From Mycobacterium sp. 852013-51886_SCH5428379 (lineage in GTDB: Bacteria > Actinomycetota > Actinomycetes > Mycobacteriales > Mycobacteriaceae), in assembly GCF_001665575.1 (NCBI RefSeq), contig NZ_LZSU01000030.1:1-64000 (forward strand): a stretch of DNA of 64,000 bases, given 5' to 3'. Below, piece by piece: positions 8,646 through 17,621 of the stretch. How positions within the stretch are numbered: position 1 is the first letter of the stretch; each line of letters opens with the position of its first letter. Made by a program: the position numbers and the translations under genes. The notes below the pieces were generated by a model. That model saw only the letters and a program-made list of their open reading frames with translations. It was not told where the DNA came from and did not search any database.

Positions 8646-9590
8646 TTATCCCCACGCGCTGCGGTCGCCGGCGCCAGGCGGCGTCAGCCTCGGCTTCAGG
8701 CGTACCGACGGCAGCGGGGGCGCCGGCAGGCGCTGCACCGGACCGCGATAACCCTCAACGCGTCCGAAGCGCTCCGACCCGCTCTCCCACTCATCCCGGA
8801 ACGCTGCGATCTCGTCGTGGCTCCGTCCGACGAAGTTCCACCACATCAGCACCGGCTCGATGAAAGGTGGTCCGCCCAAAAGCATCACCCGGGCCGGACG
8901 ATCGCCGGGGTTGGCAAGCCTGAGGCGATTCGCGCCAGATGGCAGGTAGCCGAGTTCGGCGCGGGCCAATTCGACCCCGTCGAGGAGGACCGGGCCGGTG
9001 TCGATGAGCACGCCGTGCTCGAACTCCGGTTGTACGTCGAGAATCAGCTCGGCGCGCGGATGGAGCACCACCTCGGCACCCAGCAGTGGGGTATGGGTGG
9101 CGACCGGCGAGGAGTCGCCGGCCAGGGCGCCGACCAGGACTCGCACGGTCGCGGTCTCGAGCCGGACCGGTGAGGGCACGTGATGGACGAATCCGCGCGG
9201 AACGTGTCTGGCGTGATCGGGAAGTGCCACCCACAGCTGGACCCCGTGCAGCGTCGGGGCGGTGGCGGTCGATACCTCCGAGTGCGCCACCCCGTATCCG
9301 CCGGTCATCAGGTTCAGCTCCCCGGGCCGGACCAGGGCCTGCACACCGCTGCTGTCGCGGTGCTCGATCTCACCGTCGAACAGCCAGCTGACCGTCTGCA
9401 GTCCGGTGTGCGGATGCGGGGGGACGTCCATGCCGCCGGTCCGGGCCAGGTCGTCGGGGCCGAAGTGGTCGACAAAGCACCAGGCGCCGACCATGGATCG
9501 GATCCGTTGCGGCAGCGTGCGGCGAACCGTCATCGCGCGCGCACCGCCCAGCGGCACCTCCCGGCTGGTGACCACCTCGACGTCGCTCAT
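8646..9590 (-). CDS. Pirin family protein
   Basis: A 314-residue bicupin. The N-terminal cupin has the pirin metal signature HPHTGLQTVSW (His at about 59 and 61), followed by a YGVAHSE segment with the remaining His and Glu ligands. Bacterial pirins bind Fe or other metal; some have quercetinase activity and others act as protein partners. Function here is not inferable from neighbours: a convergent vapC and a divergent methyltransferase. Confidence 0.85.
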   Translation of the reverse strand: MSDVEVVTSREVPLGGARAMTVRRTLPQRIRSMVGAWCFVDHFGPDDLARTGGMDVPPHPHTGLQTVSWLFDGEIEHRDSSGVQALVRPGELNLMTGGYGVAHSEVSTATAPTLHGVQLWVALPDHARHVPRGFVHHVPSPVRLETATVRVLVGALAGDSSPVATHTPLLGAEVVLHPRAELILDVQPEFEHGVLIDTGPVLLDGVELARAELGYLPSGANRLRLANPGDRPARVMLLGGPPFIEPVLMWWNFVGRSHDEIAAFRDEWESGSERFGRVEGYRGPVQRLPAPPLPSVRLKPRLTPPGAGDRSAWG

Positions 9591-9652
9591 GCTCCCAGCC
9601 TGCTATCTGGCGGCCTGCGCCGCCGCCGATACCACCGCACTAACCTGCACGC

Positions 9653-10741
9653 ATGCCGTCGACGCCTCTCCCCGTGGTGCTGGCCACGCTCGCCCTTCGT
9701 CGCAGACTCAAGCAGCTCGCCGACCGCCTGGTGCCGCCGGAGATCGCGATGCTCGATCTCGGCGAGGGCGTCGGCGCCGTCCAGGTCGCCGCGGCCATCG
9801 CCGAACTCGGTATCGCCGATGTGCTCGCCGACGGGCCGATGACCGCCCCGCAGATCGCCGCTCGCGTCGACAGTGATGCAGACACGACCCATCGTCTGTT
9901 GCGTGGTGCGGTCGCGTGCGGCCTCTGCACCATGGATCACCGAACCGGAGCGGTGGCATTGACCCGGACCGGAGCCGTCTTGCGCAGTGACCATCCGGCG
10001 TCTTTGCGGGCCTGGATGCGATACAAGGGCATGCGGTCGACCGTGGACGCATGGGGTGGTCTGGCCGCCAGCGTGCGCAGCGGCCGCAGCTCTTTCGAGC
10101 AAGTGCACGGAATGTCGGTGTGGGACTGGTATGCCGCGCATCCCGACGAGGAACGCATCTTCGCGTCGACGATGCGCCAGGCCACCACGATCAGCGCCCG
10201 CGCCATCGCGCGCGTCTATCCGTGGCCGGAGGGTGCCGTGGTGTGCGACGTCGCCGGTGGGATCGGCACCTTGCTGTCGGTGATCGTGGCCGAGTCCCCG
10301 TCGAACCTGCGCGGGGTGTTGGTCGACAGCGCGGGGATGATCGCCGAAGCCGAACGGTTCCTCGCCGGACGCGACGTCGCTGCCCGCATCGAGCGTGTCG
10401 AGGGGGACATCTTCCACACCATCAACGCGACTGCCGACGTCTATCTGCTCAAGGATGTGCTGCACGACTGGGACGACGAACGCTGTAGGCAGATCCTCAC
10501 CGCGGTGGCGGCGAGCATGCCCACCGGCAGCCGGCTGGTGGTCGTCGAATATCTCCAGCACCCCAATCGCCCGAATCCGTATTCGCCGCTGCTCGACCTC
10601 CATACGTTGACGCAACGCGACGGTGGACGTCTGCGTTCGGTGCAAGAACTGTCGGCGCTGCTGACCGATGCCGGCCTACGACCCACGGGCCGCACGTTCT
10701 CGGTCGTTCCGCACGACCTCGTCGAGGCGGAGAAAGTCTGA
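9653..10741 (+). CDS. SAM-dependent O-methyltransferase (methyltransferase family 2)
   Basis: A 362-residue enzyme with an N-terminal dimerisation winged-helix region (residues ~20-110) and a C-terminal Rossmann methyltransferase domain. VCDVAGGIGTLL near residue 196 is the SAM loop. DVLHDWDDE near 264 carries the catalytic His of the O-methyltransferase/hydroxyindole-O-methyltransferase family. The substrate is probably a phenolic or polyketide hydroxyl; no biosynthetic cluster surrounds it. Confidence 0.82.
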   Translation: MPSTPLPVVLATLALRRRLKQLADRLVPPEIAMLDLGEGVGAVQVAAAIAELGIADVLADGPMTAPQIAARVDSDADTTHRLLRGAVACGLCTMDHRTGAVALTRTGAVLRSDHPASLRAWMRYKGMRSTVDAWGGLAASVRSGRSSFEQVHGMSVWDWYAAHPDEERIFASTMRQATTISARAIARVYPWPEGAVVCDVAGGIGTLLSVIVAESPSNLRGVLVDSAGMIAEAERFLAGRDVAARIERVEGDIFHTINATADVYLLKDVLHDWDDERCRQILTAVAASMPTGSRLVVVEYLQHPNRPNPYSPLLDLHTLTQRDGGRLRSVQELSALLTDAGLRPTGRTFSVVPHDLVEAEKV

Positions 10742-10781
10742 GGGACGCGGCGTCCTCACAGTCCGTACAGTCGGGACGACC

Positions 10782-11249
10782 ATGGTAGGAAAGCGCGGTG
10801 TTCGGCTGGTGGCGCTCACGCTCGTCGTCTGGGGCGCGGGCACGGCCGTCGGCACAGCGACCGCCGCGGCTGACGAACTCGGTACCTACCTCTGGGAACG
10901 CCGTCCGCTCCTGGTGTTCACGCCGACCGCCACCGACGCGCGGCTCGTCGAAACGCTGAGCCGGGTCGAGGCGAGCCGATGTGCCTTTGACAGTCGCGAC
11001 ATGGTGCTCGGCGTGGTGACCCCGGGCGACAGCACGCTCGACGGTCGGCCCCTCGACGCCGCGGAGTCACAAGAGCTGGTGAACCGATTCGCTGTCGACG
11101 AGGGCGCCTTCAGCGTGCTGCTGATCGGAAAGGACGGCGGTGAGAAGCTGCGCGTCGACGAGGTGCCCGATCTCGAGGCGTTCTATGCCGTGATCGACGG
11201 CATGCCGATGCGAGGCCGCGAGATGGGTGCCGATTCGAATGGGTGTTGA
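10782..11249 (+). CDS. Secreted DUF4174 domain protein
   Basis: 155 residues from the ATG at 10782. The start is chosen because it directly begins a signal peptide (VRLVALTLVVWGAG, cleavage likely after TAAA). The mature part starts LGTYLWERRPLLVF and continues with a thioredoxin-fold-like region ending in a beta strand followed by GKDGGEKLR, the pattern of DUF4174. No CxxC is present. Function unknown. It overlaps the next gene slightly. Confidence 0.7.
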   Translation: MVGKRGVRLVALTLVVWGAGTAVGTATAAADELGTYLWERRPLLVFTPTATDARLVETLSRVEASRCAFDSRDMVLGVVTPGDSTLDGRPLDAAESQELVNRFAVDEGAFSVLLIGKDGGEKLRVDEVPDLEAFYAVIDGMPMRGREMGADSNGC

Positions 11250-11859
11250 CGGCCGCGTCGTCGCAACGGTGTTGGCGTGCTCGGCGCTGCTGGCGCCGTC
11301 GTGCAGTAGCGCCTCGCCGTCCCCCACCGCGGAGCAGACACCGAACGCGGGGCCCGGCGTGGCTCTCGTCGACCTGGGCGACCCCAGCGCGGTGGCCGCC
11401 TGGACGACGGTCAACGACCCTGTCATGGGCGGCAGGTCGATCTCGAGGGTGACGTTCGCCGACGGCGGCCTCGTGTTCTCGGGCGAGGTCTCGCTGGAGA
11501 ACAACGGTGGATTCGCGTCCGTGAGCAGTCCGCAGGACGCTGAGATCGGGCGGAAGGCAACGGGAGCCAAGGCGCTCCGAGTGCACGCTCGGGGCGATGG
11601 GAAGACCTACGTGCTGAGCGTGGGCGCTGACGCGCAGCCGTGGTCGTACATCCAGCGGTTCTCGACCGAGGACGACGTCGATCGGATATACGAACTGCCC
11701 GTAGGCGATTTCGAGCCGGTGGGCAAGCGCTTCGATCCCGCGCCCGAGGCGCCGCCGACGCTGGATCCCTCCAGTATCGATGAGGTGTCGCTCTACATTC
11801 TCGACAAACAGCAGGGTCCGTTCGAGATCGCGGTCAGGGCGCTCGACGCCGTGCGCTGA
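11239..11859 (+). CDS. Lipoprotein with CIA30-like (NADH:ubiquinone oxidoreductase intermediate-associated) domain
   Basis: About 206 residues. The lipobox LLAPSC follows a short hydrophobic signal, so the protein should be lipid-anchored outside the membrane. The mature domain has WTTVNDPVMGGRSISRV and FSGEVSLENNGGFASV, hallmarks of the CIA30/NDUFAF1-like jelly-roll family. An in-frame GTG lies four codons earlier at 11227; the ATG at 11239 is preferred. The start overlaps the end of the DUF4174 gene, so the two form one operon. Confidence 0.75.
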   Translation: MGVDGRVVATVLACSALLAPSCSSASPSPTAEQTPNAGPGVALVDLGDPSAVAAWTTVNDPVMGGRSISRVTFADGGLVFSGEVSLENNGGFASVSSPQDAEIGRKATGAKALRVHARGDGKTYVLSVGADAQPWSYIQRFSTEDDVDRIYELPVGDFEPVGKRFDPAPEAPPTLDPSSIDEVSLYILDKQQGPFEIAVRALDAVR

Positions 11860-11900
11860 TCGGAGCCGAGGTGGTCGAGGGTCGCCGGTCTACCGACGAG

Positions 11901-12385
11901 TTAGACGTGGCCGAATTGCTTGAGCGCATCAGCGAGTGAGAGACCGTTGCCGATCGCCTCGCGGACGGCGACCTCTCGGGCGGTCATCTCCTCGGCTTTG
12001 GTCAACGCGTCCTCGACGATGCTGTTGGGGATGACGATCGCGCCGTCCTCGTCGGCGAGGATGAAGTCGCCCGGGGAGACGCTTACGTGTGCGGTCGTGG
12101 CTCCGGGTAAGTAGACCGGAGCCTGGAAGCCTGTGACCCGCCACCGGCCGATCGATTGGATCGCCGAGCGGAAGGCAGCCACCACCTCGCCGCCACCGCT
12201 CCACACCGAGACCCCATCGGGGCTGATGCCGTGGCAGGCCTGCATCTTCAGTGCGTCGCCGGTGCCCGAGTAGGTGGCCATCTCACCTTGGATCGTGTAG
12301 GACGTCGCCGACAATGGCGGTGTCCACCGCGAGGAACCGCTGCCGGATCTCGCTCAATTGTGCTGGCGTGCGCTGGATGTCAGTG
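11901..12385 (-). pseudogene. Decayed RraA-like (aldolase/RNase E regulator-like) gene
   Basis: The C-terminal frame (from about 12314) has GDFILADEDGAIVIP, the conserved end of RraA-family proteins. The expected N-terminal piece (QLSEIRQRFLAVDTAIVGDV) is present just upstream but in another frame and runs into a stop. Between DGVSVWSGGG and the distal part the middle of the domain, including the usual glycine-rich ligand loop, is missing. This looks like one ancestral gene broken by a frameshift and an internal deletion. The remaining open frame of 137 codons is unlikely to make a working enzyme. Confidence 0.65.
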
Positions 12386-12621
12386 CCCTTCTGTTCTAAT
12401 GCTGTCGTCGCGGGTATCGGTCCCAACCGGACCACCGCCTGCGTGCTACGCCGACCCGTCGGTGGACCACAACATCCACGACGTCCACGTCACGCCCGAC
12501 TCGGTGGCCTTGTCGATGCGCACCGAAAACGTGCCCATCAGTACAGCCAAGACCGGCCGGCGGCAGTGCCCATCCTCAGGCCGCTCGGGTTATCTACACT
12601 GCCCACCACGCCTACTCGGGG

Positions 12622-13062
12622 CTAATCGTCGTCGGACGTCGAGTCGCCGTAGTCCCAAGACAGGGTTCGCACGGGGGTCACGTAGATGTAGGTGGCACCC
12701 GGTCTCGGCGCGGTGGGCCACTCGGACTCCGGCACGCCGCGCGACCGGGCACCGTGCCGTGCGAGCTCCAGCGCCTCAGCGGGTTCCCGAACGATGCGTG
12801 CGTGACCCTGGAACATCACCCCGCGGATATCCGCCATGGTGGAGCCGACTTCAAGCATGACGCTCACGGCCGGGTTGCGCTCAGCGTTGGCCACTTTGCG
12901 CGTGCCGTCTCGCACACCCATGACGACATCGCCGCCCAGCCGGAAGTACCCCAGCGGCACGGTGTGCGGGAATCCGTCCTTCTCGATGGTGGTCAGGATC
13001 GCCCAACCCGGGCGGCTGTCGAGAAGCGCCGTGATTTCGTCATCAGTGAGTTTCCGCGGCAT
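12622..13062 (-). CDS. PPOX-class pyridoxamine 5'-phosphate oxidase-like, probably F420/FMN-dependent
   Basis: A 146-residue split-barrel protein starting MPRKLTDDEITALLDSRP, with PHTVPLGYFRLGGDVVMG and RKVANAERNPAVSVMLE, the standard strands of the PPOX/F420-dependent reductase family that is expanded in mycobacteria. It likely reduces or oxidises small molecules with F420, FMN or heme. The acidic C-terminus (DDD) is unremarkable. Substrate not inferable. Confidence 0.8.
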   Translation of the reverse strand: MPRKLTDDEITALLDSRPGWAILTTIEKDGFPHTVPLGYFRLGGDVVMGVRDGTRKVANAERNPAVSVMLEVGSTMADIRGVMFQGHARIVREPAEALELARHGARSRGVPESEWPTAPRPGATYIYVTPVRTLSWDYGDSTSDDD

Positions 13063-13205
13063 CTGGCGAGGTTACCCGTGAGGCAGTTTCCGCTCGCGTG
13101 GAGCGAGCAACTCCACGGCAGACCCCGTCGCAGTCGGTCAGACCCGGCAAGCGGCGCCGCTCACTTGGCGGCTTCGGAAGTTCTGCGAGGTCTAACGTTG
13201 GCGGA

Positions 13206-13574
13206 ATGGGTTTGTTCAGCCATGAGGAATTCGGAGACTCAGCGGACCGCGCTGCTGGCGGCACTGGTGGTGGGGTCGTAGAGAGGGCGCTTCGTTCTGA
13301 GGTGGACGAGTTCGGGGCGAATGATCTCGTGGTGGTAGGACCGGGGTTGGCACCCGAGGATGGTTCGTGCGGTCAATTCGCCGTGCAGTTTCACGTGTCT
13401 ACGTCAATGCTGATCGGGTTGAAACGTATCGCTGATATGCGTGGGGTGAGCGTGCCGGAGGTGTGCCGCCAAGTGATCGGCGTGTTTGTTGCCCAGCAGG
13501 AGGGCGAGTTGGGTGCGATTCTTGCTGCTGAGTCCGAGGTGGCGGACTATCGGCCGAGTCTGGGCCACTCGTAG
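13206..13574 (+). CDS. Hypothetical protein with possible ribbon-helix-helix segment
   Basis: 122 residues from an ATG at 13206. The first half is Gly/Glu-rich and low in complexity. Residues ~65-110 (FHVSTSMLIGLKRIADMRGV, then VPEVCRQVIGVFVAQQ) resemble a strand followed by two helices, so an RHH DNA-binding domain is possible. No family was recognised and the gene borders transposase debris. Confidence 0.45.
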   Translation: MGLFSHEEFGDSADRAAGGTGGGVVERALRSEVDEFGANDLVVVGPGLAPEDGSCGQFAVQFHVSTSMLIGLKRIADMRGVSVPEVCRQVIGVFVAQQEGELGAILAAESEVADYRPSLGHS

Positions 13575-13588
13575 TTGAGTCCCGCTAC

Positions 13589-13660
13589 CCCGGCCGCGAT
13601 CTGCGTCCAGAATGCGCGTTCGAGATCTCTACGTATCGGCGGCCGTCCCGGTGGTCGTCC
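13589..13660 (-). pseudogene. Transposase N-terminal remnant (helix-turn-helix type)
   Basis: On the minus strand a short frame reads GRPPGRPPIRRDLERAFW and TQIAAG. This matches the first residues of actinobacterial transposases of the IS30-like type, which start with GRP..R..E...FW..IA.G. It then runs into unrelated sequence, so only a stub survives. Confidence 0.45.
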
Positions 13661-13710
13661 ACTAATACACCTCCATCGTCGGGCTGTTGCGTCCCCTGGT
13701 TGAACCTGGT

Positions 13711-14003
13711 CAGTACACCAGTGTGAGATTCGTTGAGCCACTCAGTCTTCCGGCTACGCCCTTCGATCGGCAGTCTCGGGGATGCCTATGACAACATGCT
13801 GGCCGAGATCACCATCGGGCTGTACAAGAACGGATGTATCCCAACGGATTTCCCGGTTTCGCCCCGGACCCGCTGCACACCCTTGGCGACGTCGAGTACA
13901 TCACCGCCGACTAGGTACCCTGGTTCGACCGCAGCGTCTCATGCCCGACTCCGACGCATTCCACCCGCCGAAGCCGAGGCCCGCTACTATTCCGAACTCG
14001 TGA
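13711..14003 (+). mobile_element. IS3-family transposase (orfB) remnant
   Basis: The plus strand encodes pieces of an IS3 orfB integrase core in shifting frames: QYTSVRFVEPL, then in another frame PSIGSLGDAYDNMLAEITIGLYK, later GDVEYITAD, and finally PPAEAEARYYSELVTANRPA. The GDAYDN...E segment is the C-terminal part of the DDE domain. Several frameshifts and an internal stop show it is dead. It marks an old insertion next to the redox operon. Confidence 0.75.
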
Positions 14004-14777
14004 CGGCCAACCGGCCGGCTCACAGAACCCCGAGGGTGCACGAACCCCGGGAGGCTTCACCCCGGATCTGTCTCACACGTCGTGACCAATTGGTCATGAA
14101 GTATGAGAAGTCACACATGTCTGTAGGTTCTCGAACTTGGCTGCACCAGCACACGTGTCTGACCAGGGTGTTTAATTTTTGTCTCACGGCGGCTGCATCG
14201 AGGTTTGTCTCACGAATCGCTGCATTTCCTACGAGGCACCCCAGCACCGCACCGCCTGACCTCAGGTCATCCGAAACTCGCCTCCAGTTCGACACTTTGG
14301 CATGAGATTCCGCCACGCTCAATGGATTCCACAGCATCTGTGACTTCTGAGACTTCGTATGCAGCCGAGAGCTGGCCTCTATCTGCGTCCGCCTTTCTCA
14401 GGTTGCGTCCATACCTCGACTTCTCACTTTCGTGTCCACTGGGGATGGATCGACAGCAACCCTAGGCAGACGGCTCTCCCTCCATCAGCCGCCAACTCGT
14501 CTATCTTGTGGCGCAATCGTGCGTGTTGATGGCCCACGACGACGCTGGGTGGCAGGCGTCGCAGGCGCGGCGCAGGTTTGCTGACGGAAAGCGGCGTTCG
14601 CCCACCAGCTGTTCTGACACTGCAACGCTATGACCACCCAGTTACTGCGAGCAGGTGTAGAGCCTGCCGCGCCGGTAGGCGTGGCGGGTGTCGGCTCCGG
14701 AAGTTCCGGGTGGTTGACGCGGTATTCGAGCCGGCCGCACCTCGCTGAACCCAGGGGTAGCCACGTAACCCTCTCAT
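14004..14777. other. Gene-free scar with palindrome and GTCTCAC repeats
   Basis: No convincing gene. The stretch holds a perfect 14-bp palindrome TGACCAATTGGTCA at 14083-14096. It also has an imperfect direct repeat of about 21 bp (TTGTCTCACG...GCTGCAT) at 14179-14198 and 14205-14225, with a third TGTCTCAC at 14069-14076. These may be ends or recombination sites of a vanished element. The rest is unremarkable. Confidence 0.5.
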
Positions 14778-14802
14778 GGACTACGGGATTTGCGTGGTCC
14801 TT
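14778..14802 (+). promoter_or_regulatory. 25-bp upstream element shared with the SDR gene at 26999
   Basis: This stretch (beginning GGACTACGGG and ending CGTGGTCCTT) matches 22 of 25 bases at 26925-26949. Both copies lie 50-60 bases upstream of a start codon and outside coding sequence. It is either a binding site for a common regulator or a relic of a shared duplicated promoter. Confidence 0.5.
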
Positions 14803-14861
14803 GGTACCTCGTTGCATGCAACTGTCAAGACATCACTCGACGATAGAAGGGCACGGCGGTC

Positions 14862-16061
14862 ATGAAGGACGCTCTGATACTTGGCGGGGGCTTCGCGGGA
14901 GTGTGGAGCGCGGCAGGTGCCGTGCGGCTGGCCCGATCGGCGGGCAGCGATAACTTGCGGGTGCGGCTGATCAGCGCCGGCGATGACATGGTGATCCGGC
15001 CGCGGCTCTACGAACGCAATCCGGACAAGATGCGGATCGACCTGGATAGGCTGCTCAAGCCCATTGGTGTCGAGCGTCTCAACGCACGAGTGGAGTCCAT
15101 CGACGCCGCCTCGCAGACTGTGATGGCCCGCGGCGTCGATGGCGTATTGGTTAAAGCGGCTTATGACCGGCTGGTGCTGGCCACCGGCAGCCAGCTCAAC
15201 CGGCCTGCTTTCCCCGGCGCCGCGCACGCGTTCGACATCGACACGCTCGACGCCGCGGTTGCTCTCGATACTCATTTGCATCACTTGCCGCAGCTGTCAA
15301 CACACGCTCGGTACACCGCGGTTGTGGTCGGTGCCGGTTTCACAGGACTGGAGATCGCTACGGAACTCGTCGGGCGGCTTCGCGATGTCGCGCCGAACCA
15401 AGAAGTTCGGGTGATCCTGGTGGAGCGCGCCGAGGCGCCAGGTCCTGAGCTAGGAGATGCGCCGCGTCCCTTGATTGTTGACGCGCTTGACACGCTAGGT
15501 GTCGAGCGACGCCTGGGTCGCACCGTTGTCTCAGCCACCGAGGGGCAGGTGACTCTCGATGATGGCGAGGTGATCCCAGCCGCGACGCTGATCTGGACCG
15601 TCGGCATGTCGGCCAGCCCGCTGACGGCGCAAATCCCCGCCGAACGCGACCGGTTCGGCCGCCTGCCCGTAGACGAGTACCTGCGTGTGACGCCGACCGT
15701 CTACGCTGCCGGCGACACCGCTGCGGCCGTCGCCGATGGCGGCCACCCGACCATCCAAAGCTGTCAACACGCACAGCCAATGGGTAAGTACGCGGGCCAC
15801 AACGTCGCCGCGGATTTGCTCGGTTTGCCGATGCTTCCGTTTACTGCGGCTCCGTACAGCAGCTGCATCGATCTCGGTGCCGCCGGGGCGTTGACGACGG
15901 TGGGCTGGGAACGCACCGTCGAGAAGGCAGGCGCCGAAGCCAAAGCGATGAAGCACGCCGTCAATACCCAGTGGATCTACCCACCCATCGACTCGGCTGA
16001 CGCACTGCTCGCGAAGGCCGGCCACTTCAGTAACAGCGCCTATGCACAGGAGATCTCATGA
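14862..16061 (+). CDS. NDH-2-like FAD/NAD(P)-dependent oxidoreductase
   Basis: A 399-residue flavoprotein with two Rossmann motifs: LILGGGFAGVWSA at the start for FAD and VVVGAGFTGLEIA near residue 150 for NAD(P)H. The FAD-closing motif VYAAGDTAA lies near 283. The architecture is that of type II NADH dehydrogenases and related pyridine nucleotide-disulfide oxidoreductases. There is no redox-active CxxxxC and no obvious membrane anchor. The gene has a GAAGGG ribosome site and starts a seven-gene operon. It is paralogous to the next gene. Confidence 0.82.
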   Translation: MKDALILGGGFAGVWSAAGAVRLARSAGSDNLRVRLISAGDDMVIRPRLYERNPDKMRIDLDRLLKPIGVERLNARVESIDAASQTVMARGVDGVLVKAAYDRLVLATGSQLNRPAFPGAAHAFDIDTLDAAVALDTHLHHLPQLSTHARYTAVVVGAGFTGLEIATELVGRLRDVAPNQEVRVILVERAEAPGPELGDAPRPLIVDALDTLGVERRLGRTVVSATEGQVTLDDGEVIPAATLIWTVGMSASPLTAQIPAERDRFGRLPVDEYLRVTPTVYAAGDTAAAVADGGHPTIQSCQHAQPMGKYAGHNVAADLLGLPMLPFTAAPYSSCIDLGAAGALTTVGWERTVEKAGAEAKAMKHAVNTQWIYPPIDSADALLAKAGHFSNSAYAQEIS

Positions 16062-17218
16062 CCACCACCGTTGTAGTCGTCGGCGGCGGATACGCCGGCG
16101 TCCTGGCCGCCAACAGGCTGAGCCAGCGTTCCGACACCGACATCATCATGGTCAACCCGCGCCCGCATTTCGTCGAGCGAATTCGCCTGCACCAGTTGGT
16201 AGCCGGCAATGACGACGCCGTGCAGGACTACGCGACGGTCCTGACCGACCGCGCCAAGCTGGTGGTCGACACCGCCACGCGCATCGACGCCACCGGCCGT
16301 CAACTGCACCTGGCTTCGGGAGCCACGCTGGACTACGACTACCTGGTGTACGCCGTCGGCAGCACCGCACCGGTGCCCGATGCGGTACCCGGTGCTCGCG
16401 ACTTCGCCGTTCCACTTGGCGAATATGAGGCTGCCCAACGGCTTACCCAACGACTGTCGGACGTCCCGCTGCTGGCGCCCATCGTGGTCGTCGGCGGAGG
16501 CCTGACCGGGATTGAAGCGGCGTCTGAGTTCGCCGAGGCCGGCCGACACGTCACCCTGGTCACCGGGGCACTAGGCCCGTCGCTGGCAAAGGGTGGCCGC
16601 CACTCGGTGGCCAAACGCCTGAAGATGCTGGGCGTGACCGTAGTAGAGAACGCCCTTGTCAGTCACGTACATGCGGATCGCGTCACGTTGCGCGACGGCA
16701 CGAACTTGCCCAGTGCAGCGACGGTATGGACAGCCGGTTTCGGTGTACCGAACCTGGCCGCCGCCAGCGGCTTGACCACGGACCGGCTCGGCCGGCTGCT
16801 CACCGACGAGACCCTCAGCAGCATCGATGATTCCTCGATCATCGCCGCCGGCGACGCCGCATCCCCGTCGGGCGTGCCGCTGCGGATGAGCTGCCAGCTC
16901 GCCATGCCGCTGGCCTCCCACGCCGCCGATGCCCTTCTGGCCCGCCTGGATGGCAAGAAACCCACGAACCTGAACCCTGCCTCAGTGGGTCAGTGCATCA
17001 GCCTGGGTCGCCACGCCGGCACCATTCAGATGTCGCATTTCAATGATGTCGCCATGCCGGTGCATCTCGGCGGGCGCCTCGCGGCCATCATCAAAGAGCA
17101 AGTGTGCAAGGGCACCGTGTCGTTCTTGACCAAGGAGGCCCGTAAGCCGGGTAGCTACTCCTGGCCCAAAGGCGGTAAGAGACAACAGAATCTACAGAAG
17201 GGTGCGGCACATGTCTGA
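16058..17218 (+). CDS. NDH-2-like FAD/NAD(P)-dependent oxidoreductase
   Basis: 386 residues with VVVVGGGYAGVLAA (FAD), VVVGGGLTGIEAA (NAD(P)H) and IIAAGDAASP near the C-terminus. It overlaps the preceding paralogue by four bases (ATGA). The C-terminal ~60 residues are basic (KEQVCKGTVSFLTKEARKPG), like membrane-contacting tails of NDH-2 enzymes. Two paired paralogues may act as separate dehydrogenases or as a heterodimer; that is inference. Confidence 0.82.
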   Translation: MTTTVVVVGGGYAGVLAANRLSQRSDTDIIMVNPRPHFVERIRLHQLVAGNDDAVQDYATVLTDRAKLVVDTATRIDATGRQLHLASGATLDYDYLVYAVGSTAPVPDAVPGARDFAVPLGEYEAAQRLTQRLSDVPLLAPIVVVGGGLTGIEAASEFAEAGRHVTLVTGALGPSLAKGGRHSVAKRLKMLGVTVVENALVSHVHADRVTLRDGTNLPSAATVWTAGFGVPNLAAASGLTTDRLGRLLTDETLSSIDDSSIIAAGDAASPSGVPLRMSCQLAMPLASHAADALLARLDGKKPTNLNPASVGQCISLGRHAGTIQMSHFNDVAMPVHLGGRLAAIIKEQVCKGTVSFLTKEARKPGSYSWPKGGKRQQNLQKGAAHV

Positions 17219-17621
17219 GGTGATGGAAAAGCTCACGAAGGCCATGACGGTCATCCAGTCCGTCACACCGCCGATCATCCCCCAGGACGCCGATGCGATG
17301 ACCGCGATCATCGAATGGGGCCCCGGCGACGCGGGCGCGCCGCCGCACCGTCACCCCGGCGGACCGTGCTTCGGCTACGTCCTGGAAGGCGAGATGCTCT
17401 TCGAGCTGGAAGGTGAAGCGCCGCGGGTCATCAAGGCCGGCGAAGCCTTCTGGGAACCGGGTGGCGACGTCATCCACTACTCCGACGGCAACAATCGCGA
17501 AGACGTCCCGCTGCGCTTCCTGGTGACCATGCTGTGCCGACCGGGCGTCGACATGTTCGTCCTCGTCGACGACGTCGAACTCGAACAACGCAAAGCCCGC
17601 CGCATCCCGAAAGGACACTGA
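17211..17621 (+). CDS. Cupin domain protein
   Basis: 136 residues, single cupin barrel. The motif GAPPHRHPGGPCFGYVLEGE carries two metal His and a later Glu, and WEPGGDVIHYSDG provides the final His. The ATG at 17211 overlaps the end of the flavoprotein gene by eight bases. It probably binds a metal and may act as a small dioxygenase, isomerase or sensor within the redox operon. Confidence 0.8.
   Translation: MSEVMEKLTKAMTVIQSVTPPIIPQDADAMTAIIEWGPGDAGAPPHRHPGGPCFGYVLEGEMLFELEGEAPRVIKAGEAFWEPGGDVIHYSDGNNREDVPLRFLVTMLCRPGVDMFVLVDDVELEQRKARRIPKGH

Noticed and set aside
14485..14817. 110-codon minus-strand frame before the flavoprotein operon
   Set aside because: No family features, and it overlaps the conserved 25-bp upstream element; probably chance.
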